This document shows, one piece after another, positions 12,850 through 24,129 of a DNA stretch of 64,000 bases. Each line of letters opens with the position of its first letter. Position 1 is the stretch's first letter. The stretch spans positions 248,001-312,000 of the forward strand of contig JAOTOL010001562.1 of NCBI GenBank assembly GCA_034440575.1. Direction: 5' to 3'. The notes below the pieces were generated by a model. That model was not told where the DNA came from and made no database searches. It was given only the letters and a program-made list of their open reading frames with translations. The translations under genes were made by a program, and so were the position numbers. The stretch comes from Imbricaverruca yamaguchii. Its lineage: Eukaryota; Arthropoda; Thecostraca; Neoverrucidae.

Positions 12850-14720
12850 GTAGTGCATGCATTAATGTTAGCCTGCCTTCAGATGTCAATTTCGTTGTAC
12901 TTACACTGCTATATTGCACATAATGTTGCTTTGCGTATTATCCGTATATCTATATGGAACTAAATTTTGATGTATACGCGCCATTGTCGGCGACCCGCCT
13001 TCGGCATCACCCGCACCCGGCCGCCGGTCCCTCACCACTGAGGACATGGCGGAACTCGAAGCCATGTCCTGAACGTTAATGGGCCCTAACGCCAAAGTTA
13101 CAGGTATATTTTCATACTTGAAGCGATATGCGATGTGCCTGGCATGATTTCCGCCACCATTGCAGTTGAGGTCCACAGGTTCCCTTGATACTGTTTTAAA
13201 ATATTACGCTCACGGGCAGTGAATGAAAAGAATGCATCTACAGCCGATAATTTCCCCTATTCAATTTGGGCGTGACGGAGTCGATGTTACATGGTATTTA
13301 TGGTATTTATTAACGCTGAAACATTTTTCCTTGCCGCCGCTCGGCGGTCCTACGGATCCTCTGGGCAGCAAATGTCGACACTTGGCGTATACCGAACCAT
13401 GCCAAAGCCTTATTAATGCCTGAAAGCTTCACGTCAAAATGTGGAAGATAATAGGGTTATAAATTTCTAGAAATAATAGAGTATGGCATCAGAAGGCAGC
13501 TGATTTCATATCCGTATATATCACACCATTGGAACTTAATTCGCTCATGTAAAACATAAAGCATCTAGTTTCAATGGCTATAATATAATAATCGACAAAG
13601 ATCCTTTAATTGAGTGCAGAAATGACAAGGCTAAAGGACGTGGAGGCTATTCAAGACATCAAAATGTAGCATGTTTGATTGTCGCTTCGTTGAGCACATT
13701 GGACATTGTCAGCACATTATGCAGAAGCTGTATGACGCATTTTGTTAGAAGAAATTGAGTGACCAATCTGGCCCTTTTCATTCTTTCATTTTTATTGCAA
13801 AGTGACAGGGCGAAATGATTTGAGAATAAAACAAACTACACATCATACGAAAGCTTCTTGTAATGTTCTTCAAACTTCATTATTGGAAGTTATTTGCACC
13901 TCCCATAGAAACTAGAATATGGCACAGAGTATAACAAGCCCGCCCTGGTGTTTCTTCTCAAACCCATCATCAAAGCGGCATCAACAGTAGTATGTCTGCT
14001 CATGACGCCTAACAGTCACTGGATTTAAATCCTAACTCCCCATCCTGTTTGAACGGTTCTCTTTCGGCATCCTTGGATAGGTCATCTCATACTACTTAAA
14101 TTACACCTGAGCAAATCACTTAGAAATGTAAAATTTCCCCATTTCAGATAATTTCCCCATTTCAGATATTACCGTTGATAACGCCCGGTCACCAGAGCGA
14201 CAACGTTCGTGCACGTTTACACCCGCCTTGCGCATTCGACGCATTCGCCATACTTTGTGCGCTTCTCTGGTTTCTGCTAGGCTTCCTACGTTTTGTTAAT
14301 TGCTGCACCATGATAGTCTTGGCCATGTTTGACATGTGGAATGCTTCGCAAGGTGTTTCCCTGGGAAAATTAGATTAATATAATTCGATGAATAGTTCTC
14401 TTCTTGCCACATTTTTTTGGGTAATTAAAAAAAAATCGATACCCGCTGAACTTCGATGTACCTCATCTGTTTGGCTACGTATGCTCCCAGATTGGCTACC
14501 GAACCGAGGCTCTAGCTTGGCATTCTTTTTTGGACCCGCTGCGTTTGACGTCGCCTGCGGATGTGCGGGATACAGATGTGTCGTCGTACGGGTCACAGCC
14601 AATTTGTATGTGGGGCCCGTAACATTTTGAGGCCCTTTCAGATGAATTGCTTCGAAATCATGCGATGAAATGATACATCGAAACGAGTATGCCATCTACT
14701 AAGCCTTATCAGCCCAGAAA
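12850..14720. other. No gene recognised; contains a small hairpin
   Basis: A perfect 10-bp inverted repeat with a 10-base spacer occurs at 13041-13070 (AGGACATGGC ... GCCATGTCCT). A short tandem duplication 'ttccccatttcagat' lies near 14135-14170. The 80- and 106-codon frames at 14375-14695 lack recognisable motifs. Confidence 0.45.
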
Positions 14721-14721
14721 T

Positions 14722-16110
14722 AGTAGGTGCGGTCCACCAATACGCGTCCCCCCCCACACCGACCCATCCCGGATTTCTTATTAAATTTGTGGACAGGGGT
14801 AATTGGGCGCTCCGAATCCAATGGTGACACTCCCATTTCGATCTGATCAACCGCACGTGCGTTATAGCCTCAGGCATTTTTTGATGGTCACGATGCAAGG
14901 TTAACTTTAAATGGCCATAACTTCTGTTATAATCAACATAATTGCATAAACAAATATACCGCTGGATTCATAATAGACCAAAGATTACGTTCCAGTGCTT
15001 TATTTTTAAACTTGACAAATTCTTCTTCTTTTGGTCACGTGACCTTAGGTCACGTGACACATATCATATCGAGCCCATGGAAAATATCCAGTTTTTACAT
15101 TTTTATATTATTGTGCAGTATGTTGTCTTTGACTATAAAGGAAATTGGAGATATGTTTTTTCTATATTTTGTATTGAAAATCAGAGTATGGAGCGATGAC
15201 GTCATCAATGGCACCCCATTGTAGGCCAGTCAGGGTTGAAGTCAGTTTGCTTCGTGATCTCGTAGCCTTGCGACCTCCGATGACCTCGGGTGACCTTATT
15301 TGATCTGCATTTTACTTCCATGAACTTGACTGACCTTTGGTGACCTCCTAGGGGTTATTTAAGCAAAGACTTGACCTTTACCAATTATTGACGGAAGAAG
15401 GGAGATTATAGTTTTTATGCTGAATTCGAATTAAGTGGCATATTCAATCGTTTGAGCAATGCTAATAGTCAAGTCCAATAAACGTCTGCATTCCAGATAT
15501 TTAGTCATTAGTAACGGCTGTAAGGACAACGGTAGGTCTCGCCCATATTTTTGGTGGTGGTCGTTTATGTGGGTATACAGGAAAACATACACTGGTCTGT
15601 ATACAGACAGGTTTAGTGACAGGTGCAATGTATTGTTCTATGACTGCATGCTTCACTGGAGTGGCTACCTGGACACTGATCCAGCATTCAACGACAGACA
15701 TTGACGTGGCGCCCCTGTTTGCCCGACAGTTCGGCCACACTCATGGTGGTAGTATTTGCCGGCACGAAGCAGTGCAGAGACTGTGTTCCCTGGACCGTCA
15801 GAGCTTTGACCAAGCGGGTCTTTAGATCATGAGCTGTGGATTCGATATCCGCTTGGCTAACGAACAAAGAGATAATTGATGTTTGGAATTTTTCGGCCAG
15901 GAAGGTGTACACTTCTGAGGCTGTCTTGATCTGATGTGTGCGCGGACGGCAGAGATTTTCTCTCGCAGTCGCCCGTTTCATTGTGCCGCCGATGCCGTCA
16001 CACGCCCCCATCCCATGAGCTGTTCCAAAGAACTGCCAGTCACATTTTAATCCAAATTCTGTCTCGTGCTGGCAGATGTTAATAAAGTTGAAACGATTTT
16101 TGTATTGTCC
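14722..16110. repeat. Left arm of a large inverted repeat
   Basis: Read in reverse complement, this arm matches 17120-18435 almost end to end. Paired landmarks are 'ccaccaatacgcgtc' (14733) with 'gacgcgtattggtgg' (18412); 'gatgacgtcatc' (15196) with the same palindrome near 18040; and 'caatacaaaaatcg' read from 16090-16105 with 17130-17145. Divergence looks like several percent. The left arm keeps about 100 bp (about 14893-14993) that the right arm lacks. Both arms carry the C-terminal half of the same protein, so this is a duplicated element end, not merely a short terminal repeat. Confidence 0.88.
15688..16110 (-). pseudogene. Truncated second copy of the transposon-type protein
   Basis: The minus-strand frame repeats the C-terminal 140 or so residues of the protein at 16381-17550, starting at 'CAGQYKNRFNFINICQHE' and ending at the same terminal residues before the stop. 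Differences from the right copy are substitutions: for example 'FGTAHGMGACDGIGG' here against 'LGTAHGKGACDGISG' there. The N-terminal part is absent and is replaced by the GT microsatellite at the arm boundary. It cannot encode a full product. Confidence 0.82.
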
Positions 16111-16124
16111 CGCGCACGCACGCA

Positions 16125-16127
<3 letters not shown>

Positions 16128-16192
<65 letters not shown>

Positions 16193-16332
16193 CCGACAAT
16201 GTAAGGTAATGGTAGATTCGTACGGAATCCGGTTTACATACCCGATCTAATCGACCCGCCGTATGTGACGGTGATCCCGACTGTATCATGTGGGTTAATA
16301 AGTTAATAAGTTGAAACTTTTGTATTGTCCAC

Positions 16333-16380
<48 letters not shown>
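16128..16380. repeat. Two GT microsatellites with a duplicated 110-bp segment
   Basis: A GT run (about 16128-16190) is followed by a segment at 16191-16290 that repeats, with many one-base losses, the segment after the second GT run (16336-16378), at 16379-16488. Both contain 'ggtaatggtagattcgtacgga'-type sequence and 'gatcccgactgtatcatg'. The first copy differs mostly by single-base deletions, which is unusual for natural decay. Confidence 0.85.
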
Positions 16381-17550
16381 CACGACAATGTCAAGGTAAT
16401 GGTAGATTCGTACGGAATTCCGGGTTTCACATACCGCGATCTAATCGACCGCGCCGTATGTGACAGCAGTGATCCCGACTGTATCATGCACCGGTGTAAC
16501 GACTGTCCGGGGGAAGAGGGTGTGTTGGGATTTTTGAGACTCGTGCAGGATGACTGTCACAAAAACAACCGCGATGACGGAGTCGACATTGACGACGATG
16601 ACGACGATGACGACGGTGATGATATTGGGATGGATGATGATTCAGGGGATGATGATGCGGACAGTGATGAAGAACATCGGTTTAAGCAATGGGTCAGCAC
16701 GGATTGATGCAATCTAATTGACGTTGTTCAAACCCGAGGTGAATTTCTACAGAGTTAAACAGAGCGGTCGTAAAACTGACCAAACATCATTACGTGTTGG
16801 CTAACCAGAGCAAAACACTTGCATACCTCAAGGAATCACTACCTCCTGGGGAAGCAGTGGTTGTAGGAAATTTTTCGGAAAAGTGTACTTTTGTTATCCA
16901 GGACGAGGTTCAAAGTTATCATTGGGATGCGGGACAATGCACCATACACCCATTCATATCCTACTGGCGAGAGGACGATGTTGCGGTCCATCAGAGCTTT
17001 TGCGTCGTGTCAAACTCGGTAAAACATAACGCAACTGCTGTTCATGCCTTTAAAAAAACTAATCCCGCAACTGAAGACTCGGATCCCAAATCTGTATAAA
17101 ATTCATTACTTTCCTGATGGTTGCGCGGGACAATACAAAAATCGATTCAACTTTATTAACATCTGCCAGCACGAGACAGAATTTGGATTAAAATGTGACT
17201 GGCAGTTCCTTGGAACAGCTCATGGGAAGGGGGCGTGTGACGGCATCAGCGGCACAATGAAACGGGCGACTGCGAGAGAAAGTCTCTGCCGTCCGCGCAC
17301 ACATCAGATCACGACAGCCTCAGAAGTGTACACTTACCTGGCCGAAAAATTCCAAACATCAATTATCTCTTTGTTCGTTAGCCAAGTCGATATTGAATCC
17401 ACAGCTCATGATCTGAAGACCCGCTTGGTCAAAGCTCTGACGGTCCAGGGAACACAGTCTCTGCACTGCTTCGTGCCGGTAAATACTACCACCATGAGTG
17501 TGGCCGAACTGTCGGGCGAACAGTGGCGCCACGTCAATGTCTGCCGTTGA
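16381..17550 (+). pseudogene. Transposon-type protein with SDG..QYKN / HGK..CDG signature
   Basis: Three overlapping frames make one broken protein. The first (16381-16707) carries a Cys-containing segment ('DPDCIMHRCNDCPGEEG') and then a run of about 40 mostly Asp residues. The second (about 16770-17060) contains 'NFSEKCTFVIQDEVQSYHWD' and 'SFCVVSNSVKHNATAVHAF'. The third (17060-17550) contains 'IHYFPDGCAGQYKNRFNF' and 'GTAHGKGACDGISGTMKR'. I recognise this block order from a multicopy protein found in many invertebrate genomes. Its spaced acidic residues (QDEVQ, PDG, CDG) look like an RNase H-fold DDE-type nuclease, but that fold is my inference. A stop after 16707 and a shift near 17060 inactivate it. 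Its last 140 residues are duplicated in the left arm. Confidence 0.72.
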
Positions 17551-18435
17551 ATGCTGGATCAGTGTCCAGGTAGCCACTCCAGTGAAGCATGCATTCATAG
17601 AACAATACATTGCACCTGTCACTAAACCTGTCTGTATACAGACCAGTGTATGTTTTCCTGTATACCCACATAAACGACCACCACCAAAAATATGGGCGAG
17701 ATCTACCATTGTCCTTCCAGCCGTTACTAATGACTAAATATATAGAATGCGGACGTTTATTGGACTTGACTATTAGCGTTGCTCAAACGATTGAATATGC
17801 CACTTAATTCGAATTCAGCATCCAAAAAAACAACTATATTCTCCTTTCTCCCGTCAATAAATGTTAAAGGTCAAGTCTTTGCTTAAATGACCCCTAGGAG
17901 GTCACCAAAGGTCAGTCAAGTTCATGGAAGTAAAATGCAGATCATATGAGGTCACCCGAGGTCATCGGAGGTCGCAAGGCTACAAGATCACGAATCAAAC
18001 TGACTTCAACCCTGAGTGGCCCACAATCGGGCGCCATTTATGACGTCATCGCTCCATACTCTGATTTTTAATACAAAATCTAGAAGAAAACATATCTCCA
18101 ATTTCTTTTGTAGTCAAAGACAACATATTACACCACAATATAAAAATGAAAAACTGGATATTTTCCATGCGCTCGATATGATATGTGTCACGTGACCCAA
18201 GGTCACGTGAACCAAAAAAAAAATTGTCAAATTTAAAAAAGAAGCACTGGGACGTGTTGACCATCCAAAATTGCCTGATGCTATAACGCACGTGCGGTTG
18301 GTCAGATCGAAATGGGAGTGTCACCATTGGATTCGGGGTGCTCAATTACCCCTGTCCACCAATTTAAGAAGAAATCCGAGATGGGTCGGTGTTATTTTGC
18401 ACCTCAGGTGTGACGCGTATTGGTGGACGGTACCA
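17120..18435. repeat. Right arm of the large inverted repeat
   Basis: Partner of 14722-16110. Between 17880 and 18040 it contains several AGGTCA/TGACCT hexamers ('aggtcaccaaaggtcagtc', 'aggtcacccgaggtcatcgg'), and a CACGTG-containing palindrome 'ggtcacgtga' lies near 18190-18212. All of these are conserved in the left arm. About 60 bp beyond the arm end the 33-bp minisatellite begins. No clear target-site duplication was found at the outer ends. Confidence 0.87.
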
Positions 18436-18499
18436 GTAGCGTCAGCACAATCCAACACGGCAACACCATTCACACCAGCACCGCATGATCACACCACTG

Positions 18500-19205
18500 A
18501 CGTCAGCACCATCCTACCATGGAACAATACTGAAGTTAGCACCATCCTACCAGGGAACAATACTGACGTCAGCACCATCCTATCAGGGAACAATACTGAC
18601 GCCAGCACCATCCTACCAGGGCACAATAATGACGTTAGCACTATCCTACCAGGGAACAATACTGACGTCAGTACCATCCTGCCAGGGATCAATACTGACG
18701 TCAACACCATCCTGCCAGGGAACAATACTGACGTCAGCACCATCCTACCAGGGAACAATACCGACATCAGCACCATCCTACCAGGGAACAATGCTGACGT
18801 CAGCGCCACCCTACCAGGGAACAATGCTGACGTCAGCCCCATCCTACCAGGTAACAATACTGACGTCAGCACCAGCCTACCAGGGAACAATACTGACGTC
18901 AGCACCAGCCTACCAGGGAACAATACCGACGTCAACACCTTCCTACCAGGGAACAATACTGAAGTTAGCACCATCCTACCAGGGAACAATACTGACGTCA
19001 GCACCATCCTATCATAGAACAATACTGGCGCCAGCACCATCCTACCAGGAAACAATACTGACGTCAGCACCAGCCTACCAGGGAACAATACTGACGCCAG
19101 CACCATCCTACCAGGGAACAATACTGACGTCAGCACCCTCCTACCAGGGAACAATACCGACATCAGCACCATCCTACCAGGGAACAATGCTGACACCAGC
19201 ACCGC
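18500..19205. repeat. 33-bp minisatellite, about 21 units
   Basis: Units of 33 bp run continuously; 'accatcctaccagggaacaa' forms most of each unit. Nearly every unit also holds TGACGTCA or a one-base variant (TGACGCCA, TGAAGTTA, CGACATCA). Because 33 is divisible by three, two plus frames and one minus frame stay open, reading 11-residue repeats such as GNNTDVSTILP. No start context or domain supports translation. Confidence 0.93.
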
Positions 19206-19379
19206 TCAAGCGAGGATTCGCGTGGGACAGGAAAATGGCGTTATAATGACACATTATTGGAAGATGTAGCATTTGCAACCAAAACGAAAATCGATATCTG
19301 AGAAGCAATTGATGAGCAATATTCGCGCGATACCAATTAAAAGGAGCAAATACGTCCTCCGAGAGCTACGTCAAGAGGG

Positions 19380-20370
19380 AAATGGTTGGTATGAAGTGCA
19401 AAGCAAACTATAATCTACAACACGCAGCGCGAAATAGAACAACACGTAGCGAATTGTCAATTGGCCAAGGCGAAGATGAATCAAATTTAGCGTCAAAAGG
19501 AGGAACAGCAATAATTAAGCTTCAGGTGAAGTTGATAATGGAAAGAAAGAAATCACGCAATGCTTCCATAAATACGCATAGTATCGAAACGCGAAGAGAC
19601 CAATGTCATCCTTAAAAGCGCAGGATGGAATGAAAGTCGTGGCGTTAGGGCCATTCTCGCAAATTTTGCAGCACAATTTAGGACCCGATATCAATTCAAG
19701 GAAACTAAATCAAATTTATTCGGTTTTTTGTTCTCCAGACACAGCCGTTCCCAATTTGTCAATCTCCGAGAAAGAGTCGTGTGAACGCCCAATAACAGGA
19801 GAGGAATGCAAATATACTTTTGATGAAATGGCTCGTGGCAAGGCTTCTGACATATCGGGATTTTCAGCCGATTTCCCCGCATATTTCCGGGCGAACTTAG
19901 GTACAACCATAGCAGATAATATCACCAGTGGTAGGGAAGATGGTACGTTGCTTATACGACATATAAAAGGTGCCTACTAGACGAGCTCTACTAGATCATT
20001 GCCAAGGCAATAGCTAATATACCGGCTGCAATTGCTGGAAAATTAGTGCATCATACTCAAACGGGATGCATGAAGGATAAAAGTCGCCAGAAATATCAGA
20101 TTGATGTCGGATATGATCGACTAATGTAATTTGACTATAGAAGTGGTTTGATCATTTAGCATTAGAGCATGGAAAGGCGCTCGTTCGAACACATTTTCAT
20201 TGTTCACCCTTAAAGCGCTCAATTTTGGCGAACATTTCCAGTCGTGGGTAAAGTCGTTATTTAGTGGCGCTGAGCTTACGGTGAGCAACAACTATTATAC
20301 CTATGAATGGTTGCCTTACGCTGAGGGAACTTTTCAAGGCTTACCAGCGTTTGAAGGCTAGTGGATTTAT
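19380..20370 (+). pseudogene. L1/Tx1-like LINE reverse transcriptase remnant
   Basis: The frame at 19603-19980 reads '..LSISEKESCERPITGEE', '..FDEMARGKASDISGFSAD', the pre-RT segment of L1/Tx1-like elements (piteeE, m..gKspG.DG). Directly after, near 20000-20090, 'IIAKAIAN' and 'VHHTQTGCMKDKS' match the RT blocks 'IiaKalA.RL' and 'i..dQtGFi.gR'. Near 20195-20350 another frame gives 'TLKALNFGEHFQSWVKSLFS' and a segment ending 'EGTFQGLP', matching the next RT block and the RGvrQGcPlSP site. Frame changes and stops show it is dead. No endonuclease part was recognised upstream. Confidence 0.72.
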
Positions 20371-23300
20371 ATTTGTTCTTACGGTTGAAACATTAGCGAA
20401 CAAAATAAGAAAGTCAAAGCACATACATACATACGTTTCAGTAGTGTCGAAATCAAAATGAGTCATTTGTGTGCATGATGCGGCATAATTTCTTAAGAAT
20501 CAAGAATCCGACTTCATAACTTATCCCCGGATCGGATCGTGTCACATCCCAACATGAGCCTCCCTCCACACTTCTAGACCTTACTGACGGTCAAGAAGTC
20601 GTTGCTCTTAGATCTAAGAAAATTGAAGACGAAAGTGAATTATGCATGTGGACAGAAGTGATTAGGGGACAGTACTGTCTTGTCCTCCCCTGGTACCACC
20701 AGCAACTATCCAATGGTGATGGATTAGCATGACGCCGTGCGGAACTGGTCGAGGTGTCGAGAAACCTGATGCCAAATCCATACATTGGCCCTTCAAAACG
20801 TCACTCAAAGAATGTCCATTGCGAAGTTATTTGGCCTTCCTTAGGTAGCTTAGGTAGTTAATAAAACGGAGCATTGCACATTGCAGAAAAAAGAAGCTGC
20901 CAATGCTAAGGTGTAGATACGATCTTCGCAGTAATGCACTCAGTGGATCACTCCTCAACAGAGCTGCAGGCGCCCACCCATTCCGTCAGCGAGGTTAGCG
21001 TCAAAGTCAGCCAGGCTAAGTCAGCGGAGTACTGGGTACCGGGCAGAAACAGCATGGATGTCTGACTGTTTTTCCCCATGTCCGCGTTTTCTGTGCATAA
21101 CCCATATGTAGCCAGTGACGGTGCGTTCATTAATGCACTTTAGGTACCACCTAACTGTCTAGTCTTTGTCTGGGGGTATAAAAGAAAAATGCCGTCGAAG
21201 TAAAAATGACGCTTTTTGATATCCGCCAAGTAACCCCAAGCTGTTGTTTTGGAGGCGTGAGGAGAACAGTCCTCGAAGTTGGCCCTATGTCCTCCTGTGT
21301 GACATTCTCAGAGAACGACAATCAGGGCCGTGGCGGAACTGTTCACCTGTTCCCGCCGGGGTTCTGCATGGAATAGAACCGCATACTTATGTGCATGCAG
21401 TAGGGCAACCGCTGAAGCACGGAGGGAAAAGTTTAAGAATTGTCTCGTCCGGTTGAACAGCTTGACTTGCCCCACCCTATTGTTCCTACTTAAACACATT
21501 AAACGCATTGTTGCTGCTCAATGCGTTTAATGCGTTTGCATTATTTCACATTAACTGTTAATTTCGCGACAGATTACATTTCCTAATTACCATCTGTTCA
21601 ATGCCCAATCAGGTGCATAAATAGTAAAGAGACTAGCGCACCATTGTGCCCTGGGCAGCTTCGATCACAAAAAAAGGCGTTGGAGTTCCTGGTCCCTCAA
21701 AGGGTCCCTGGTTCCTGGTCCCCGTTCTTCTTCTTTTTTAACTATTTTGAAGCAACTCTTACAGCCAAAGCTATCCAACCCTCCCAATGCTTTTGCAGAA
21801 GTGTGTTCTCCGCCTGCCTCTTCCGAATGAGTTCAACCCGATCTTAGGGATCCAAAAGTGAGTTCACATGTCACATGGAAATGGTGAACAATTGAGATCA
21901 AAACGATTTGATACTTAGCATTGCCAAGCAGAAATATGAAGACCTTATACTCTACATTAGCATAGTGCAACACCGTAAGCATGACCAGGTAACACGGTCA
22001 GCAGTTGCATGGGAAGCTGATCTTCGGCAGGGAGGGATAGGATGTCCTCGAAACTCCGATAGTTCTCGCATAAGTTAATGGATCTAGGACGGCAACTATC
22101 CGCCTCAATATACCATTCCGTGGCCAAATGCCTGCTTCTCGGAAGAGCCCGTAATCTTCTATCAGGTCAATGGCCCCGTATATTAGATGAAACAGATTAG
22201 ATGTACTGCCTAGGTTCTGCATTGCAGCCACAAGTGTAACCGTTCAGAGTGGAGCGGGGGCGGTATTCGAGCCCTGCCTTCGAAAGCGTGTGATCTGATT
22301 TTGTTCTGTCGGCGTTGTTCTCAAATTTAACGCATTTTATTATAAAACTAGCATAACATTCAGGATCTAAGCAGTCGAAATCCGAGGTGTTACTGAAAAT
22401 GTATGATGCTGATTTGGAGCTCCATTGCGTCTTAGCTCATCGTGCGTTGAACCACGTTTGTGGATATAATAGTAGTATGTTGACATGAGAACATTAATGC
22501 TACCGATATTTTTCTTTCACAGCCGAGGGCAACATTACGAACGGTACTGATGAAGAGGATTGTACTGAAGCAGGAAATTGTGAACATCCTCATGTTTCTC
22601 ATGAGGCGCGCCACAAGAGTGACCTCCATGTTGCCGTCTGTCTGTGTTCGTCTGTAATCACGGTTGACGCCCCGCAAGTCATTCCCAGAATGCATCGCTG
22701 GCACCTTAGCGTGCCCGAGGCACCTCAGTCCGCCGCATTCGCGACTCACATCTGGCTTTTACGGTTCACGCTTTCTACAGCTGTGGCTTTTACAGTTTTC
22801 AGCGGTGCGATGAATACAGATGTCCAAAGCTGTATGTCATCACGTAAGAATACGAGGCAGGTCACGAGGCTCAGCACTTTTGTTTGCCTAACATACGAGG
22901 CATTGTTTTCTTGTTGCCATTTCTTGTGTAATGCCTATCACGTACGTACTGTATATCTATTGACAACGCACTACTTTGAGTTGGGGGCATCAGAAACGAT
23001 AGATTCTAAGGATGAACCTTTCTATCTGCTCGTTAATGCTCGCTACTCATGCGCCCACCCCCTAATTTTTGTACGCACATATTTATTTTGTGAATCAGAA
23101 AATGTATAAATGGGGTTGTCGTCATAACACCGCTAATTGCATTTTTGTAACTAGCTCATTTAGAACAGCCATTGGATCACCAATAGAAAGTAGCAACCAA
23201 GAATGTGACCCTTTGGTAGGTAAATGTGGCAAGCATATGCTCTTTGCTCATAGTTCTCTGGAATTTATCGTTTGTGCAAATTTCCCATCCCTTTGAAACC

Positions 23301-23700
23301 CGCTGGATGTATCCATGCACAACTATATAGGTGAAAGACCAAGTGACACAAAACACATACAAATAAGAAGCTGGAGTATGTACTGGCGGTAGATACCTAT
23401 GCCTACTGTGCAGCCACAAGCTCATCAAATTAACTACACATTTGTGGATTTCACTTGAATGGTCATCCATGGATCTAATTGAAATCTGATGACCTGCTTT
23501 TAAGTGCATATAGGTATGCACGCAGGCTGAGGAAAGCAAGGCATTCAACGTTGCTCAATGCAATCTCCATCACTTCTGTATGAATGGCTGCATTGATACT
23601 TGGTGACTGAAGACATAAAGACTCAAAAGATTAGTGCAACTATGAGCCACAAGAGCCCTTCTTGGTTGCACTCTGTACACTCAACCAGTTGCCCACAAAA
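20371..23700. other. No gene recognised; one notable hairpin
   Basis: A 19-bp inverted repeat with two mismatches and an 8-base loop sits at 21492-21537 (core TTAAACGCATTG / CAATGCGTTTAA). Otherwise this is unique DNA with scattered short open frames on both strands and no recognisable domain. Confidence 0.45.
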
Positions 23701-23704
23701 TCCG

Positions 23705-24060
23705 TTAATCACCCCTCCCTGTAATACTGAAAAGCAAGCCCTTTATTCTTATAATGATTGTCTATGCTGTTTTTAAAGATGTTCAATGTGTTGCTACTGA
23801 CAATGGTTTCTGACAGCTGGTTCCAGTGTTCTACTACCCTGTTGGTGAAGAAAGTCTGTCTTAACCTTATTCTGCTGTGGTTAACTTTAATTTTGAATTT
23901 ATGACCTATAATTGCACCATTTCTGTTAAATTCAAACATTTCCCCAAGATATCCCCTCTTGGACCATGGACAAACTTAAAGACCTCGATGAGATCTCCTC
24001 TCAGCCTTCTATGTCTAAGTGAAAACATATTCAATTTCTTCAATCTTTCTTCATATGCCA
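23705..24060 (-). pseudogene. CR1/L2-type LINE, C-terminal end of RT
   Basis: The minus strand gives 'YEERLKKLNMFSLRHRRLRG', then 'DLIEVFKFVHGP', then (23709-23939) 'RQTFFTNRVVEHWNQLSETI' and 'NTLNIFKNSIDNHY'. This is the characteristic tail of CR1/L2-like reverse transcriptases (YEeRL..L.l.sL..RR.RGDLi..fKil; FF..Rvv..WN.Lp..vv.a.s...FK..ld). At least one frameshift separates the two blocks. The upstream RT is missing, which is the usual 5'-truncated form. Beyond it, 24060-24130 carries short CATATGCCATA-type direct repeats. Confidence 0.85.
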
Positions 24061-24129
24061 ATACTTTCCTCATATGCTATGCCATACAATGCCTCATATC
24101 CCATACAATACTTTCCTCATATGCCATGA

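Noticed and set aside
12031..12923. Overlapping 195- and 207-codon frames in a GC-rich island
   Set aside because: Both strands are open at once and neither shows a domain or consistent splice sites.
18271..19246. Repeat protein reading GNNTDVSTILP
   Set aside because: An in-frame 33-bp minisatellite; sister frames are equally open and the start lies in a transposon arm.
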